Assembly: GCA_023634235.1 (NCBI GenBank)
Contig: JAMKCF010000011.1
Location: 3,862,001-3,926,000, forward strand
Length of the DNA: 64,000 nucleotides
From: Pisaster brevispinus
Lineage: Eukaryota > Echinodermata > Asteroidea > Forcipulatida > Asteriidae
Direction: 5' to 3'
Under the pieces are notes generated by a model that worked only from the letters and a program-made list of their open reading frames with translations, was not told where the DNA came from and ran no database searches. Positions 21,801 through 32,835 of this stretch are shown here, piece after piece; the stretch's first letter is position 1, and each line of letters opens with the position of its first letter. The translations under genes and the position numbers were made by a program.

Positions 21801-23957
21801 GTATTGTTACCATAGCAACAGTGAAATTCTACATCTGTCGTTGGGATGTGTAGGGTGAATTTATTCAAGCATGACCTTCATGAAATGAAACATCTGCCAC
21901 AAAGGCAAATAGACAATCAATCAATGTTTCATTAATTTTTTCCGCTTGAGTGATTTGGTTTTCAATTTAAATGGAATTTTATGGTTAACATAATTTACAC
22001 TCAGTATGGTCACTGAGTGTTAAAGCACAAGTGTATGACGTCACATGTGTAGAAAGTACAACACATGTGCAAAATACATTTAGTTTTGTATTAATTCATT
22101 GAAAAAAAATGTGTGACACACCCAGTCGGATAGTGTGATAGTTTGAAACACACCAAAGATGTTAAACTGTATTAAAATAGCAACAAAATAAAGAAAGAAA
22201 TAAAACTTTGCAGTTTATGAGATACATTTGGTTGACGACAATCTCCTTTTCAGTTCTTTAGGACCGTTATTTCTCAACCGTCCCTGACATCTCTTCTCGG
22301 TTACCGTGCAAATTATTTAGCCTAGGAAGAAGGAATCTTGCCACCATTTCCTCTTAATAGCAATATTAGCTCTTACCCTAATCATAATTGAGAGGAAAAC
22401 CCAAATAGTTTTTGGCTTCTCTCCAGTACCACAATCTGATGGTGTTTTACAGCGTGTCTGGGTTAAAAATAGACCTTGTCAAATGAGCAGTAATTCGTGT
22501 AATTTGAGTAAATCTTCATTTAAATTGGTAGCAGAAGGTGTGTCATCACCGATTTGAAGGCTTCCTTCTGTCTCCAAACGTCCTCTGTCCTCTGCCCCCC
22601 CTGTTTTGATTGGAAATATATTGTTATTATTTATACTTTTATGGTAGGTGAGTGGTTACAACATGGCATGCCCCAAAAAGATTACAAAACCACGCATAAA
22701 AATATCCAAAATGATGATAACTGCAAAAGTTCACATCTAGATGCATCCACTTCACAACTATTCCTTTGTTTGATTTGGATCAGGCAATTTAAATCATTGA
22801 TTTAAATCTCCATAGTATTTAACGAGGGGCTCCAAGGTTGGATTGAGTTGATTGATGCTCGAGTCCTTTTGAATTGAAAGTGGGGAAGAAATTACAAGTC
22901 TCTACCTTCAAGTTTTAAAACGGTTTTTTTTAAACTGCCATCATATTTGATACCCATCCAGTGCAAATTTTGCCATCATCTCAAAACGCTAATGACATCA
23001 CATTTCAAATATGGGTCTGTATATTTTTGCACAGGAAATTGTCAGTTCATTCCTGAATTACGATGATATTCAACCGAAACGGCATCGAATTTGACCTTTT
23101 GACTGACCTAGAAAATCTTCTTTGGAATTTAAACAGACCCATTTGTTGTTGATAACCGGTGCCGTTGTGTTTTAAATTTTAAATGTCTCAAGCCTTCATT
23201 CATTTAGATCACTGACAGTCTTGTATTTTCTTTTTTCTTTTTTGTTAATAGTTCTTTTTATTTATGGTAAATATTTCTCTCTTCTTTTTTTGTTAATAGT
23301 TCTTTTTATTTATGTTAAATATTTCTTTCTCAATTTAGAAATTTATTTCACAATGTGAGTTTAGAAAAAGGAGATGTAAAAAGAGATGTGAAAGTACATT
23401 TTGACATATTTCACATTTTTCTCCCAAATCAAAAGTGGTAGAATTTAAAGTCAACACCTTAATCACTAAACTATTGCCATTGAAACATAAAATCTGCTTA
23501 TTTTACAGAAAGCAATGTTTACTAATTTAGTCAGATATTAAACTTGATTCATTTTTGCGTTGTTTTTTATTCTTCAGGTTTCACACACTTGACTTTTGAA
23601 ATGTAGATTATTTTGTGTGTTGTTGAAATTGATTCATGAATGGATTGAGTGCTCTGATTCCATGAAGTTTGTTTGAATAGTGGTCTGTATGTGCAGATGA
23701 AATTACAGCCAGGAAGCATTGGGAGAATGGTATTATAATTGCTACACCATACACATTAACGTTCAGGTTCTGTGTGTAGTGTAGAATGAGCTGACCAGGT
23801 TCATTATACATTTGCTGAATTGCTGTAAAATGATACAGGAGCTGCCAGCTACACTTGTGGTATGAGTAAGCTTGTCTCTGAATCTTTAAGTGACAAGTTC
23901 GTACTGAAGGTTTGTCACTGTACAGTATGTAGAATGGAGAACTGTTGGCAAAAACTG

Positions 23958-24295
23958 CTGCTAATGGACGCTCACTCTCTTTGGATCAAGACAATGTACA
24001 ACATTTGCAATGTTAGCAAAACTTCTGCTGGATGCTTACTCTCTTTGAATCAAGACAAGGTACAACATTTGCAGTCTTAGCAAAACTTCTGCTGGATGCT
24101 TACTCTCTTTGAATCAAGACAAGGTACGACATTTGCAATGTTAGCAAAACTGCTGGATGCTTACTCTCTTTGAATCAAGACAAGGTACAACATTTGTAAT
24201 GTTAGCAAAACTGCTGGATGCTTACTCTGTTTGAATCAAGACAAGGTACAACATTTGCAATGTTAGCAAAACTGCTGCTGCTGGATGCTTACAGC
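23958..24295 (+). repeat. ~64 bp minisatellite, about 5 copies
   Basis: CTGGATGCTTACTCTCTTTG, AATCAAGACAAGGTACAAC and ATTTGCAATGTTAGCAAAAC follow each other in every copy. The leftmost copy (CTAATGGACGCTCACTC) is the most diverged and one copy ends with an extra CTG triplet. A single decayed copy lies apart at 24480-24560. Confidence 0.85.
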
Positions 24296-24479
24296 CTCTA
24301 CCGAGGCAATAGAGAACATAAGAAAATTTACAAGATAACTTGTAAAAAATATCGCAGTGAGTTACAGTAACGATGTTTAGAATAATTTAAGAAGTAAGTC
24401 ATGGTGATGAGCTTATTTTCTTCCAATTGTAAGATGAATTCTTACACTTTTTTAATTAAGATAAAGTCTATTATTGCTG

Positions 24480-24560
24480 GTGTTGGCAAAACTGCCAACA
24501 TACACTAGTACACATGCTTACTATCTTTGAATCAAGATAACGTACAGCATTTGTCTGGGG
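24480..24560 (+). repeat. detached, diverged copy of the 64 bp repeat
   Basis: TGTTGGCAAAACTGCC, then CATGCTTACTATCTTTGAAT and CAAGATAACGTACAGCATTTG match the unit of the array at 23958-24295 with several changes, about 185 bp beyond its end. Confidence 0.6.
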
Positions 24561-25237
24561 GAGTATAAAGATCGTGTACAATAAAGTTATACTTCATTTG
24601 AAAAATATGATTTCATTTTGAGGAGCAAATATTTTATATGTCAAACGGAAATGTTCCTCAGGGTGAATTTAATACACCCAACCTCATCGTGCCCACCCAA
24701 CATCCTGTCTGTCTTGACTGTCTTACATGTCTTAAGGACTGGATGAAAGCCTCAAAGGCTGGTCCATTATTTCACTTTAGAATCGTAAGCGTTTTCAGCA
24801 ACTCTCTCATATGAAATGCGTTTCATGAACTGCTGATGGACCTTTGCTGTAATGATTTAAATATGCCATTATAGTGACTTGAGTACTTTGTACACTGTAC
24901 ATGGTACAAGTCTAGTCTTGGCTGTGTTGGTCTAATGCAAAGCATGATTTGTGCCTGACAAGCACAGCTGTCTCTTGCAAAATCACCGCCATAGTATTTA
25001 CCTACCAGGCGTTGTTAATCTTGGGGCAGCACTGCAATAGTGACAGAAAAATGTAGGGTGCGTGGGGTGCACGAAGAAAAAATCTTTATTTTACAAAAAA
25101 GAAGTTGAGATAATTATTTACTTAGCAAAAATATGCAAGGAACCGGTCACATGTGGTATTCCTATGGCAATCTAGCTGGTAACCGGTCTTAAGCAGGATT
25201 TTCTTTGGTAACATTGTGTGGTGTGTTGGAATTGCAG

Positions 25238-25372
25238 GGAGGCCACGGCCTCTGTTGCCCCTGGTCTTTGCCTTGGTGTCTCTTCAAAAGTTTCCCATAG
25301 ACTTTCAGATTTCCCAATGAAAGTGCCCTACAAAAAAATGAAAATGGCCTTGCCCTCTCAAAGTAAAATTTT
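25238..25372 (+). mobile_element. family C element (copy 1)
   Basis: The order GAGGCCACGGCCTCTGTTGC, GGTCTTTGCCTTGGTGTC, CCCATAGACTTTCAGAT and GGCCTTGCCCTCTCAAAG is shared with 44374-44522 and 54525-54685, and partly in reverse near 35600. The copies at 44.4 and 54.5 kb show the ends CAGGCCTGGAATTA and TTCCAGGCCTG, marking a short inverted-repeat element. Confidence 0.6.
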
Positions 25373-25785
25373 TGTTTAATTTACTATCGTTGAGGATACT
25401 TTAACCATGTTGATTTGCATGCCCAGCACATATCAATGAATGCACCTATGTGATGCAGCCAAAGCCTAGAAGTGGGTCACAAACACGTAAGAGGTCAATC
25501 CACAAGACCCAGTTATTCTTATTTGCTTCCTTGGCATCCATGATCTTGACACCCCAAGGGGAGATGGTTTGAGCCCATTCTGGTAAATCCTTCATTCCTG
25601 GTTGGGCTAGGTGTAAATTGAGCTTGGGACCTCTAGCTCCATTTATGGATTGACAGACTGAAAGTGTGAAGACTGCCAGCTTGACTGCCAGCTTGACTGC
25701 CAGTAAACTCAGCCCCCCTGAAAATTGCCTGAGGGTCTCCAATTTCTTCCTATCACAAACTGTAGGATTGGAGTGAAAACTCATC

Positions 25786-26062
25786 CTGAGGATGGGATTA
25801 AAGTGTTTGGCTAATCCTTACTCACGCAAACTACTTTTCCCCAAAATCTATGGTCAAAGAGCCTTCAACTTCATTGCACTTTTGTTGTGGAACAACTTAC
25901 CTGTTCACATTTGCCAAGCTGATTCTCTTCTGATTTTCAAGGGACTTTTAGAGACTCATTTATTTGAATTTACATATTTTGTAACAAAATGTTTCATTTC
26001 AAATTTTGTGTTGCACATAGAGGCTTCTGCATTATGCGCTATATAAATCTTGTATTGTTATT
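25786..26062 (+). pseudogene. 3' end of a CR1/L2-like LINE
   Basis: The open frame at 25792-26046 reads YGQRAFNFIALLLWNNLPVH then a SLLIFKGLLETHLF-type stretch. That is the usual C-terminus of the reverse transcriptase protein in CR1/L2-like LINEs (a WN-LP box, then a LK-THLF box). It ends with GCGCTATATAAATCTTGTAT and a TTATTATTTA tail, the standard 3' end. The rest of the element is missing, as expected of 5'-truncated retrotransposition. Confidence 0.75.
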
Positions 26063-26480
26063 ATTTATAGTTAAGGGTTAAGAGTGGACATACATATTTG
26101 TGAATTTCTGCAGAGGAGTGCAGAATGACATACATGTACATTGCACAATGTATGCACTCAAAAAACTTCAATCCTGTATCTGCTGAGAGAGAAAATATTC
26201 CAACAACTAAAAAACTTTGGGGCTTAAAAAACTACATTTATCTAGTAACCAGTCAAACCAACGTACTTGTTCAGTGCACAGCAGTTTGGCTGGTGATCTT
26301 CTTGTGCTAAGTAGCACGGTCTCTGTGTTCCAAACAAAGTTGTGTGTTTTTGAAGTTGAAGTGCTATGAATAAGAAATTGGCTGGAAAGGACATCACGCT
26401 GTAAATCTTCATTTTTAAATAAGATGTCACTAAGGCACAATTTGAAAAAAAAAACAGAAAGAAAATTCAGAGCACCATTA

Positions 26481-26632
26481 CCAGGGGGTAAATGGGTACC
26501 TGTCAGGGCAGAGATGGTTCTTGTGATTGATTTAGCTTGGTGCGCTACATACTTGGCAGCGCAGGCTGTATACTCCCAAGGGAGCTGAAATGGTTTAAAG
26601 GAATGAAATAAATGGCCCAGTGACCTGGGGTA
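26481..26632 (+). mobile_element. SINE body, 5'-truncated copy
   Basis: GGGTAAATGGGTACCTG, GTTCTTGTGATTGATTTAGC, CTACATACTTGGCAGC, CAGGCTGTATACTCCCA and GAATGAAATAAATGG match the 3' two-thirds of the complete SINE at 63385-63680. The tRNA-like head is absent. The long antisense open frame over it (26207-26659) is a by-product. Confidence 0.75.
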
Positions 26633-27307
26633 ATAATGTTGGAGCGCCATGAGCGACACTGAGTGACGGATTTAAGCGATATGCCTGTATAGGAAGCCAC
26701 TAATTATTAATATTATATTTCCTGCTGATTGCAAGAACCAAACTTTTATCAGCCAAGATATATAAGTTACACATGTAACAGAATGTGGAATGTCACGGGT
26801 TCACTTCCCACCCTAGGTGCCTGTGGATTTATTTGTCTGCACTGCTCAGAAAGCTCAGAGTAGATGCTGCTTTATAAGTCATACATATTTAGTCTAAGCT
26901 CTGACGTCATGTCTGATGTCAGAATTTTATCACATATCTGGTGCTACACCGCTAGAGAGTTGTGACACTATGTGAATGAGTATTCTTTTAAAAAAAATAA
27001 TACTAAACAAGTCAGATTTGTATCGAGGTTTTGAGGCCTCTCAGACATTGCATCTTTCAAATGAGGTGGAACAGACCAAAAGTAGGTCACAGGACATTGA
27101 TCTAGGAAAGAGGAAATTTGAAAATCGTTTGCCAATATTCCTGAACGTGATCAATGTTTGCCTAACTCATATTTTTGCTTGCGGCAGACAGACAGCTTCA
27201 CTGCAAACTTGTTTTTCTTCCTATCAGAACAATGTGTTAATTATGCATAGCCAAGCCTCTCCACTCCTGCGGTAATATTTTTGCAGACTTTACAAATTAG
27301 AGATAAC

Positions 27308-27560
27308 CAGGACCCAGTTTCATGGCTCTGCTTACCGTGAGCAAATAATCGATGCTTGCGGAAGCAGCAAATTCTGTGCTTCATCAAGCATAATTCACGG
27401 GTTAGCAGGGAATTTCTGTTTGTGCGCTTGTGTAGTCCATGACCAGGTATTCTTCGCTTACACAGTTATTGCAGAATTTCGGTGCTTGCTCTGTAAGCAA
27501 AGAATGGTGACTGCAAGCGCAGAATTCGGCGGTAAGCAGAGCCATGAAATTGGACCCTGT
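27308..27560. mobile_element. family B MITE (copy 1)
   Basis: CCCAGTTTCATGGCTCTGCT at the left and AGCAGAGCCATGAAATTGG at the right form long inverted ends. The interior has repeated GCAGGGAATTTCTG and GCGCAGAATTC words. A second copy is at 34298-34552. No ORF. Confidence 0.75.
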
Positions 27561-27876
27561 TGTTGAACAATTTTTTTACTCATGACCTATTATTATGTAC
27601 TTTAAAAAGTGTGCAGTATGTTGAGAAGAAATGTGGTAAGAATAATGCAGATTTTGTGGATCACTATCGTATACAATACACTGTTGACATTGGCTACTTT
27701 TAATTGAGCATGTTTTGTATTCCTTTTTGTTGTTGTCTTATTTGCTTTTATCTTCATGATTTAAGGTTTGGTCGTTCCCTTCTCCTGCTAGCAACACCCA
27801 CCGGGTGTACATGTATTTGTATCACAGACTGACATCCAACAAAATCACTGCAAATGTTTTGATTTCTCCTTCACAG

Positions 27877-28489
27877 ATTCCTGTTTGACAGTGCTCTGAG
27901 GTCAGGTAAACTCTGCGTGGCAATCTTACGGAAGACTAAAAGGAAAGCGCCCCCGCCCCCGGCAACAGGTACCTGCCCGACTCAAGGTGTCCCTCAGTCT
28001 ACTCCTGCCACAGTCCAAGGGGAGGTATCTGTCGAGCACGGGGTAACTAACCAGTTGTCTGGCAGACAATACTTAAGTGGTTATCCACAAGGAAAGCCAA
28101 GTAATGGTCACATTTCCCAGGATACTGGGAGACAAACTAACAAGGGGCTAGTTGATGGCACACAAAATCCAAGCACTGTTTCCCAGGAGGAAGATATGAA
28201 AGCCAACAGGGTGAAGACACTTCCCGCTGGAAGTTCGTTATCAGTGGCGGGAAGCAGCCAGGCGGAAACCATGGGAAGTCTGGTCAGTGGTGACAGGGCC
28301 TACAGCATGAAGAGACCCGCACCCCGGCAGCCTCCTGCATCAACCCATACACTCCTAGTGGACTCAGGAACGACAGATGAGCTGATACTGCCGTCGAAGA
28401 CGGTGAAGGTTTCAGAGACCTCACCGCCTGTCACGGTGTCCAGGAGTGACTCAGTGCTGTCCAAGATGCTTCCAGAGGTCAAGAGAAAT
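27877..28489 (+). CDS. PDZD2: PDZD2-like, exon 2: end of PDZ1 and linker
   Basis: The acceptor is TTCTCCTTCACAG before 27877. One base completes the split Arg168, then FLFDSALRSGKLCVAILRK (169-187) finishes helix B and the last strand of PDZ1. A basic and proline-rich run follows (KRKAPPPP) and about 180 residues rich in Ser, Thr, Gly and Gln with no predicted domain (residues ~192-372), a length close to the PDZ1-PDZ2 linker of vertebrate PDZD2. The linker has several Ser-Gln and Arg-x-x-Ser sites that could be phosphorylated (inference). The exon ends AAGAGAAAT|GTAAGTG, cut after 28489, phase 0. The frame from 28490 on (VSAGISLV) is intron. Confidence 0.88.
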
Positions 28490-30154
28490 GTAAGTGCAGG
28501 AATCTCTCTTGTGTAATAGCTGTCAGACAAAAGACTAATACATGAGTACAGGAGTTCTTGTTTGAAGTTGGAAGCTGGGTTTATTCGTTGACTTCATTGT
28601 GCCCAAAAAACAGAAAGTTATTTGCCTTTTTTTCAAGATGATTGTACTGTCACCTTAGTACGGTGGTTTTTTCTTGATTCTTGTGGTGAGACAGTTGATA
28701 TGATCAACTTATCTTACATCAAAGTATATAAGTTTTCAAAGATGGGGATGTTTGTCCACACACATTTACATTGAACAAATATTTGCAGTGTTCAAAGTAA
28801 ATCAATTGTTGGTGTACTTTATGGCAGTATGTATCAAGGCAAGCATTGTCTCAGTTCATATGATTTAACTGGTCACCCATTTGAAGAAAAGAAAAAGAAA
28901 CTCAGATTTACTAAGGTGTTTGTCCTTCTTGGTTCCTTACATGTACTTCCTTCCAGTCCAGTTTTACAATAACTATTCCAGTGATTAACCAGTGAGATTA
29001 GGTAGCTTGTCATTTCACTCGTCCGACGGCTTTTCACAAGTAATACATTTTCGTATTAAATAGGGATGCTTTTCAACACTAAACTAGCCGGCCAGACCAC
29101 CGAGACAGAATTTTGACTGGTCCTCGAGTGTTTTACCTAGTGTTTGGCCCGTAGACCACTGTTATGTTAGAACACTGAGTTAGCTTGAAGGAAATATTTT
29201 TTAGTACACACGTACGTACGTGACCACTTCATGACTGTTCACTCAGTACCTTATTCTGTTGGTGTTCCCGAAACCAACTCAAGGTCTCTAAATCACCACC
29301 TCAGGATGTATTATCCCATTCCATACTTCCCTCACTTGTATCCACATCTCATAAATTCCTCCACTCTAAATGAAACTTTGGCTGTTTTTGTTTTTGTTTC
29401 GGCGACTGTGAAGTATCAATTTCACGCTTCTGAAACTGATGCTGCAAATTATGCAAGTAGTCATACAAATGCTGGAAGCTACACCTTTATTGGGTGATTA
29501 GGTTGTATTAGGTTGAGGGTAACAGTGGCAATGAGTCCAAGCTTCTGAGTTGAGTCTTCACAGATGGGGGGGGGACCCAAAGTATTGAAGTGGCGCTGCC
29601 TTTTATTATGTCAGATGAGCCTTGACCCAACATAGTCCTGCTAAGTGGAAACAAAATGGCTGCTTGCATACACTGAAGAACGAGAAAGTGTCAAAGGGGA
29701 CTTTGAAAGGTATTTCTGTCTTTCTGAGTTTTTGTAATCCATTTAAACAAGGGTTCTTTTTGTTAAAGAGCTACTTTAGCTTGAAAATGCTTCCGCTGTT
29801 AGGCCCTCCAAAAAAGAAAACAGGGGTTTTACTTACCAGCCAAATATTCCTATAAGTTATAGAGCTTGGTTGGTACCCTTCTTCCAACTACAACATTTGC
29901 TCAGTATGTGGCATGGTGTACCCCACATCCTATTTTGTCTGGTAATGGTAATCTGGGAATCTCGGGAACTCTTTAGGGGTTTTTAGTGGGTACTTCTACA
30001 TTTAAGAGGAAAAGAGTGTGTTAAAGTATGGAAGCAGTTGAGGGGAAGATCCTCTGCCACGTATGGGGCATAGTATAAACTACAAGGAAATATACATCAT
30101 TTGTGGTAACCTAATTTTATAACGTCGATGCTGAATATTCTTTTCCTTTTTCAG
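28490..30154 (+). other. intron 2 of the PDZD2-like gene (1.7 kb)
   Basis: GTAAGTG at the donor and TTTTCCTTTTTCAG at the acceptor. It contains a reversed family D copy (28985-29175), an alternating ACGTACGTACGTG run near 29210 and a G-run near 29570. Nothing else is supported. Confidence 0.8.
28985..29175 (-). mobile_element. family D element (reverse copy)
   Basis: AGCTTGTCATTTCACTCGTC, GGGATGCTTTTCAACACTAA and ACTAGCCGGCCAGACCAC are the reverse complement of the family D body seen at 49825-50060. It closes with GTAGACCACTGTTATG. Confidence 0.65.
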
Positions 30155-30291
30155 AAACGAGAGGTTGTCAAAATCCACTTGGTGAAGAACAAGGGTGCAC
30201 TTGGGATCCAGATCGCAGGTGGCAAGGGGTCCAGGAAGGGAGATATTGGGATCTTTGTGGCTGGTATAGACGAGGGTAGCCCAGCAGAACG
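30155..30291 (+). CDS. PDZD2: PDZD2-like, exon 3: PDZ2 (5' part)
   Basis: Encodes residues 373-417 and two bases of Arg418. REVVKIHLV forms the first strand and ALGIQIAGG (387-395) the carboxylate-binding loop, here LGIQ in place of GLGF. KGSRKGDIGIFVAGI carries the next strands, and DEGSPAER leads to the conserved acidic-Gly turn. The acceptor TTTTCCTTTTTCAG is strong and the phase (0 in, 2 out) fits both neighbours. The donor is CG|GTAAGAA, cut after 30291. Confidence 0.92.
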
Positions 30292-30400
30292 GTAAGAAGT
30301 ACTGTCAGACATCCTGTATAACCATAGTCTTTGCTGTATGGTATAATCAATGTGGAACTGGGTCCTGACTAAGTGATGTTTGAAGCTTTGCGTGGTGTGG

Positions 30401-30652
30401 ATCATAAGAAAAATTATAGTAGTAAACTTGCGGGTACGACCATGTATCAAAACTCTTTTGGGAGGAGTGTTGGCTCTGAGGAGAACCAATGTGGTCTCAA
30501 CGTGTCAATCAGTATACTCCACTTGTCCCAAAGACAAGCAGAGCATACTACATGAAATGTCGAGACGACATCAGGATCAACACTTCTCCCAAAAGAGTTC
30601 TTTATACATGGTTGTACCCGCATATGTACTACTCTAGTTTTTCTGATGTTTC
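30401..30652. mobile_element. foldback (long palindrome) element
   Basis: The left arm has GCGGGTACGACCATGTAT and AACTCTTTTGGGAGGAGTGT; the right arm has the reverse of both (ACACTTCTCCCAAAAGAGTT, ATACATGGTTGTACCCGC). The inner parts also mirror each other up to a centre near 30527, giving two ~126 bp arms with roughly 75-80% match by eye. Open frames on the two strands therefore encode similar peptides (RVRPCIK versus RVQPCIK). Confidence 0.8.
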
Positions 30653-30690
30653 CCGACTGTTTACACACCCCAGCTTTAGGTTGGTTGTTG

Positions 30691-30817
30691 GGCTGTGTCT
30701 GAATTGATGGCTTCGGCTGTGGCTATGACTGGATTGCTGTTAAGGCCTATTCTTCAATGTTGTCTCTGCAGCCATTGATCATAGCCGTAGCCAAAGTCGT
30801 ATCATTCGGATACAGCC
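30691..30817. mobile_element. short MITE with GGCTGTGTCTGAAT ends
   Basis: GGCTGTGTCTGAAT at the left faces ATTCGGATACAGCC at the right (two mismatches), and GGCTTCGGCTGTGGCTAT faces ATAGCCGTAGCC. A related sequence is at 55783-55896. Confidence 0.55.
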
Positions 30818-31204
30818 ATAACAACTTCATCAGGACAAACAAGATGGTTGCACAGTGGATGAACCTTCACCCCTTCCCCTGTCAGGTGCCCTTTATACCA
30901 TAGAACATTTTTAGCACAAATATATAACTGGGTCCTGACTATTCTCACTCCCAGCCTCAGTTTAGTCAAGTGCACTGTTTATAAAGACATACAAGATGGT
31001 TACACGGTGTCTCATGGCAAATCATTTTAAGAATGTAGAGGTACATGTACAACTGCTAAGAAATATCTTGTGAATACATGCAATGGGTCTAAGACTAAAA
31101 GAAATTTCAAGGCCTTGGTTGACTCAGCATTTAGCTAACCAGAAGTTTAAACCCACAAGGTTAGCTTAATTATCTGTGCTACATTGTAGCTGTAAGCAAT
31201 AAAT

Positions 31205-31659
31205 TTTAAAGGTAGAGTCATATAGTGGTAAATGCTACAAAAATTAACGACCACAAAAACTTACTTGGTGAGAAGCACTGCAGCTGTTGATAGTATAAAC
31301 TATTTTGAGAAAGGATTCCCTTAGAAGTTACATGGTTGGGATAATTTTTCACCCCAAAGCATTTGAATCTGAGCAAGGATTCGTGCGTGAATTGTTTCTC
31401 AGATTTCCGAGGGCTGGTGTCCGTTCGAGAATGCTGCGGCCAGAGATGCGGTTGGTACCCGCTGTCACCTCGCTAAACGTGGATGGAATTGACTTTCGTG
31501 TGAAAATACCATGTCAGTTTTTTGCTGATTTTTCTCAGCAAGTAGACACTGTATTCAGCTGAAACTTTCACATGTGACTTTTATTGTATCTTTCTTCAAA
31601 ACTTTGCCTGTAAATCCATGTTACAATGACAAAAACCAATCTACGACCCGACCTTTAAG
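31205..31659. mobile_element. family E element (older copy)
   Basis: TTACTTGGTGAGAAGCACTG, ATAGTATAAACTATTTTGAG, GAATGCTGCGGCCAGAG, CACCTCGCTAAACGTGGATG and AGACACTGTATTCAGCTGAA follow the same order as in the better preserved copy at 42844-43252. The ends TTAAAGGTAGAGTCATA and TACGACCCGACCTTTAA are imperfect inverted repeats. The 85-codon frame at 31305-31562 lies inside and has no sign of selection I can judge. Confidence 0.7.
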
Positions 31660-32342
31660 TTGTATGCAAACTATTTTAGCCATAGAACCATTGGTCCTTA
31701 CTTCACATAGGAACACATAAAATTGCTATAGACATACAGTATCTAGCACAATATTCTATTGCCTTTGCATGTTCACACAGTTGACGTTGCCCACAACTTT
31801 ACTCATACTAGTAAACAAAAACAGACATGTGTTTCTTGAATGTCTCTTTTGATCGCCCACTTCCACAGTTGAAGGGTAAAACATTTTATAAACCAGCCTG
31901 TCGACCCATTTCAAGAGACAAAAGGAAATCGGTTATTTCGTTAATATGTTTTTCCTCATGTGGTCACAGTTCCATTTGATTTAGAAAAACAATGCAATGT
32001 GAGTCAATCCCCAAAATGAAATCAGCACTTTTTAGCCCAGCCTTCCCTTTCGGTTTAAACAGGTACTTGAGCGAAATAGATCTTAAAGGGAATGCTATTT
32101 AAACTTGTTTACAATGTGTTTGTTTATCATTTAAATGTAATTTAGATATTTCTACACTTCTGAACTCTTTAGGTCAAATTAGTTGTTGCAATGATAGCCC
32201 GTATGCATGTCACAATGGACATGATCAGCCCGCAAAGGATTCTGGGTGAAATCCGATTCCAAGCAACACCGGCAACCATCGTGGCACACTGATTTTGAAC
32301 TGAAGCAATGCGGTACACACAAAAACCCTGGCATAGTTAAGC

Positions 32343-32459
32343 CAGTTCATACTTTACGCGAAAGCGAATGCGAAGTGAATTTTGGTGACGCAATAATCGG
32401 TACGCACCGTTTTTCCAATTGTGACACAAGAAAATTTGTTTCGCATGAAGTATGAACCG
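32343..32459. mobile_element. short inverted-repeat element
   Basis: GTTCATACTTTACGCGAA at the left faces TTCGCATGAAGTATGAAC at the right (a few mismatches), with a 117 bp interior rich in CGAATGCGAAG words. No ORF. Confidence 0.5.
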
Positions 32460-32702
32460 AGCTTTACATGTAAACTACAGCATGGCATCCATCTTGCTGG
32501 GCTTTGGTGGCTTGATTCATTTTTTAACCATACTTGGTTCCCTACAATACAATGCGTTATATTTTTAAGACGGCGCTTCTGCATTTGGGCAATTGCTTAA
32601 CTATTCCTAAAGTAACCACAAACAAGTTTCTGAAACTGTCCCTTCCCCGGTGACCCTTGTCTCCATGACCTAATCCCATATCTTTTGTCGGGTGGTCAAC
32701 AG

Positions 32703-32835
32703 GGATGGACGTCTACAAAAGGGTGATGAGATACTGATGATTAACGGTCACAGCCTGATCTCTGTGATTCACAAGGACGTAGTGGATATCCTTCGTAACT
32801 CAGGAAGTATCGTTCAACTGGTCATCGCAAGAAAG
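32703..32835 (+). CDS. PDZD2: PDZD2-like, exon 4: PDZ2 (3' part)
   Basis: One base completes Arg418, then DGRLQKGDEILMINGHSL (419-436) gives the PDZ signature, followed by helix B (HKDVVDILRN) and the last strand (IVQLVIARK). His441 sits at the first position of helix B, the residue that selects Ser/Thr at position -2 of the ligand in class I PDZ domains. Together with exon 3 this makes a complete PDZ2 of about 89 residues. Donor: GCAAGAAAG|GTATAC, cut after 32835, phase 0. The intron splits the domain just before DGRL, while the PDZ1 intron falls within helix B, so the two domains are split at different points. Confidence 0.92.

Larger units (their letters stand above)
13390..27876 (+). other. 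intron 1 of the PDZD2-like gene (14.5 kb)
   Basis: Bounded by GTAAGAC at 13390 and TTCTCCTTCACAG ending at 27876. It holds family D (13756-13950), a PLE-like relic, MITEs near 16 and 18.8 kb, an (AAT)n run near 19800, a 64 bp minisatellite, a family C copy, a LINE tail, a SINE body and a family B copy. Between 19.9 and 23.9 kb I see only AT-rich unique-looking DNA and no supported feature. Confidence 0.75.
30292..32702 (+). other. intron 3 of the PDZD2-like gene (2.4 kb)
   Basis: From GTAAGAA to a rather weak acceptor, GGGTGGTCAACAG. It holds a foldback palindrome (30401-30652), a small MITE (30691-30817), the first family E copy (31205-31659) and a short inverted-repeat element (32343-32459). 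Confidence 0.8.

Noticed and set aside
26207..26659. 150-codon minus-strand frame
   Set aside because: Much of it is antisense to a SINE body (26481-26632), a frequent source of false gene models; the rest matches nothing.
30373..30707. Several overlapping frames on both strands
   Set aside because: Products of the palindrome at 30401-30652; both strands are open because the sequence mirrors itself.
31305..31562. 85-codon plus-strand frame
   Set aside because: Lies inside a family E transposon; the second copy at 42844-43252 does not keep the frame.
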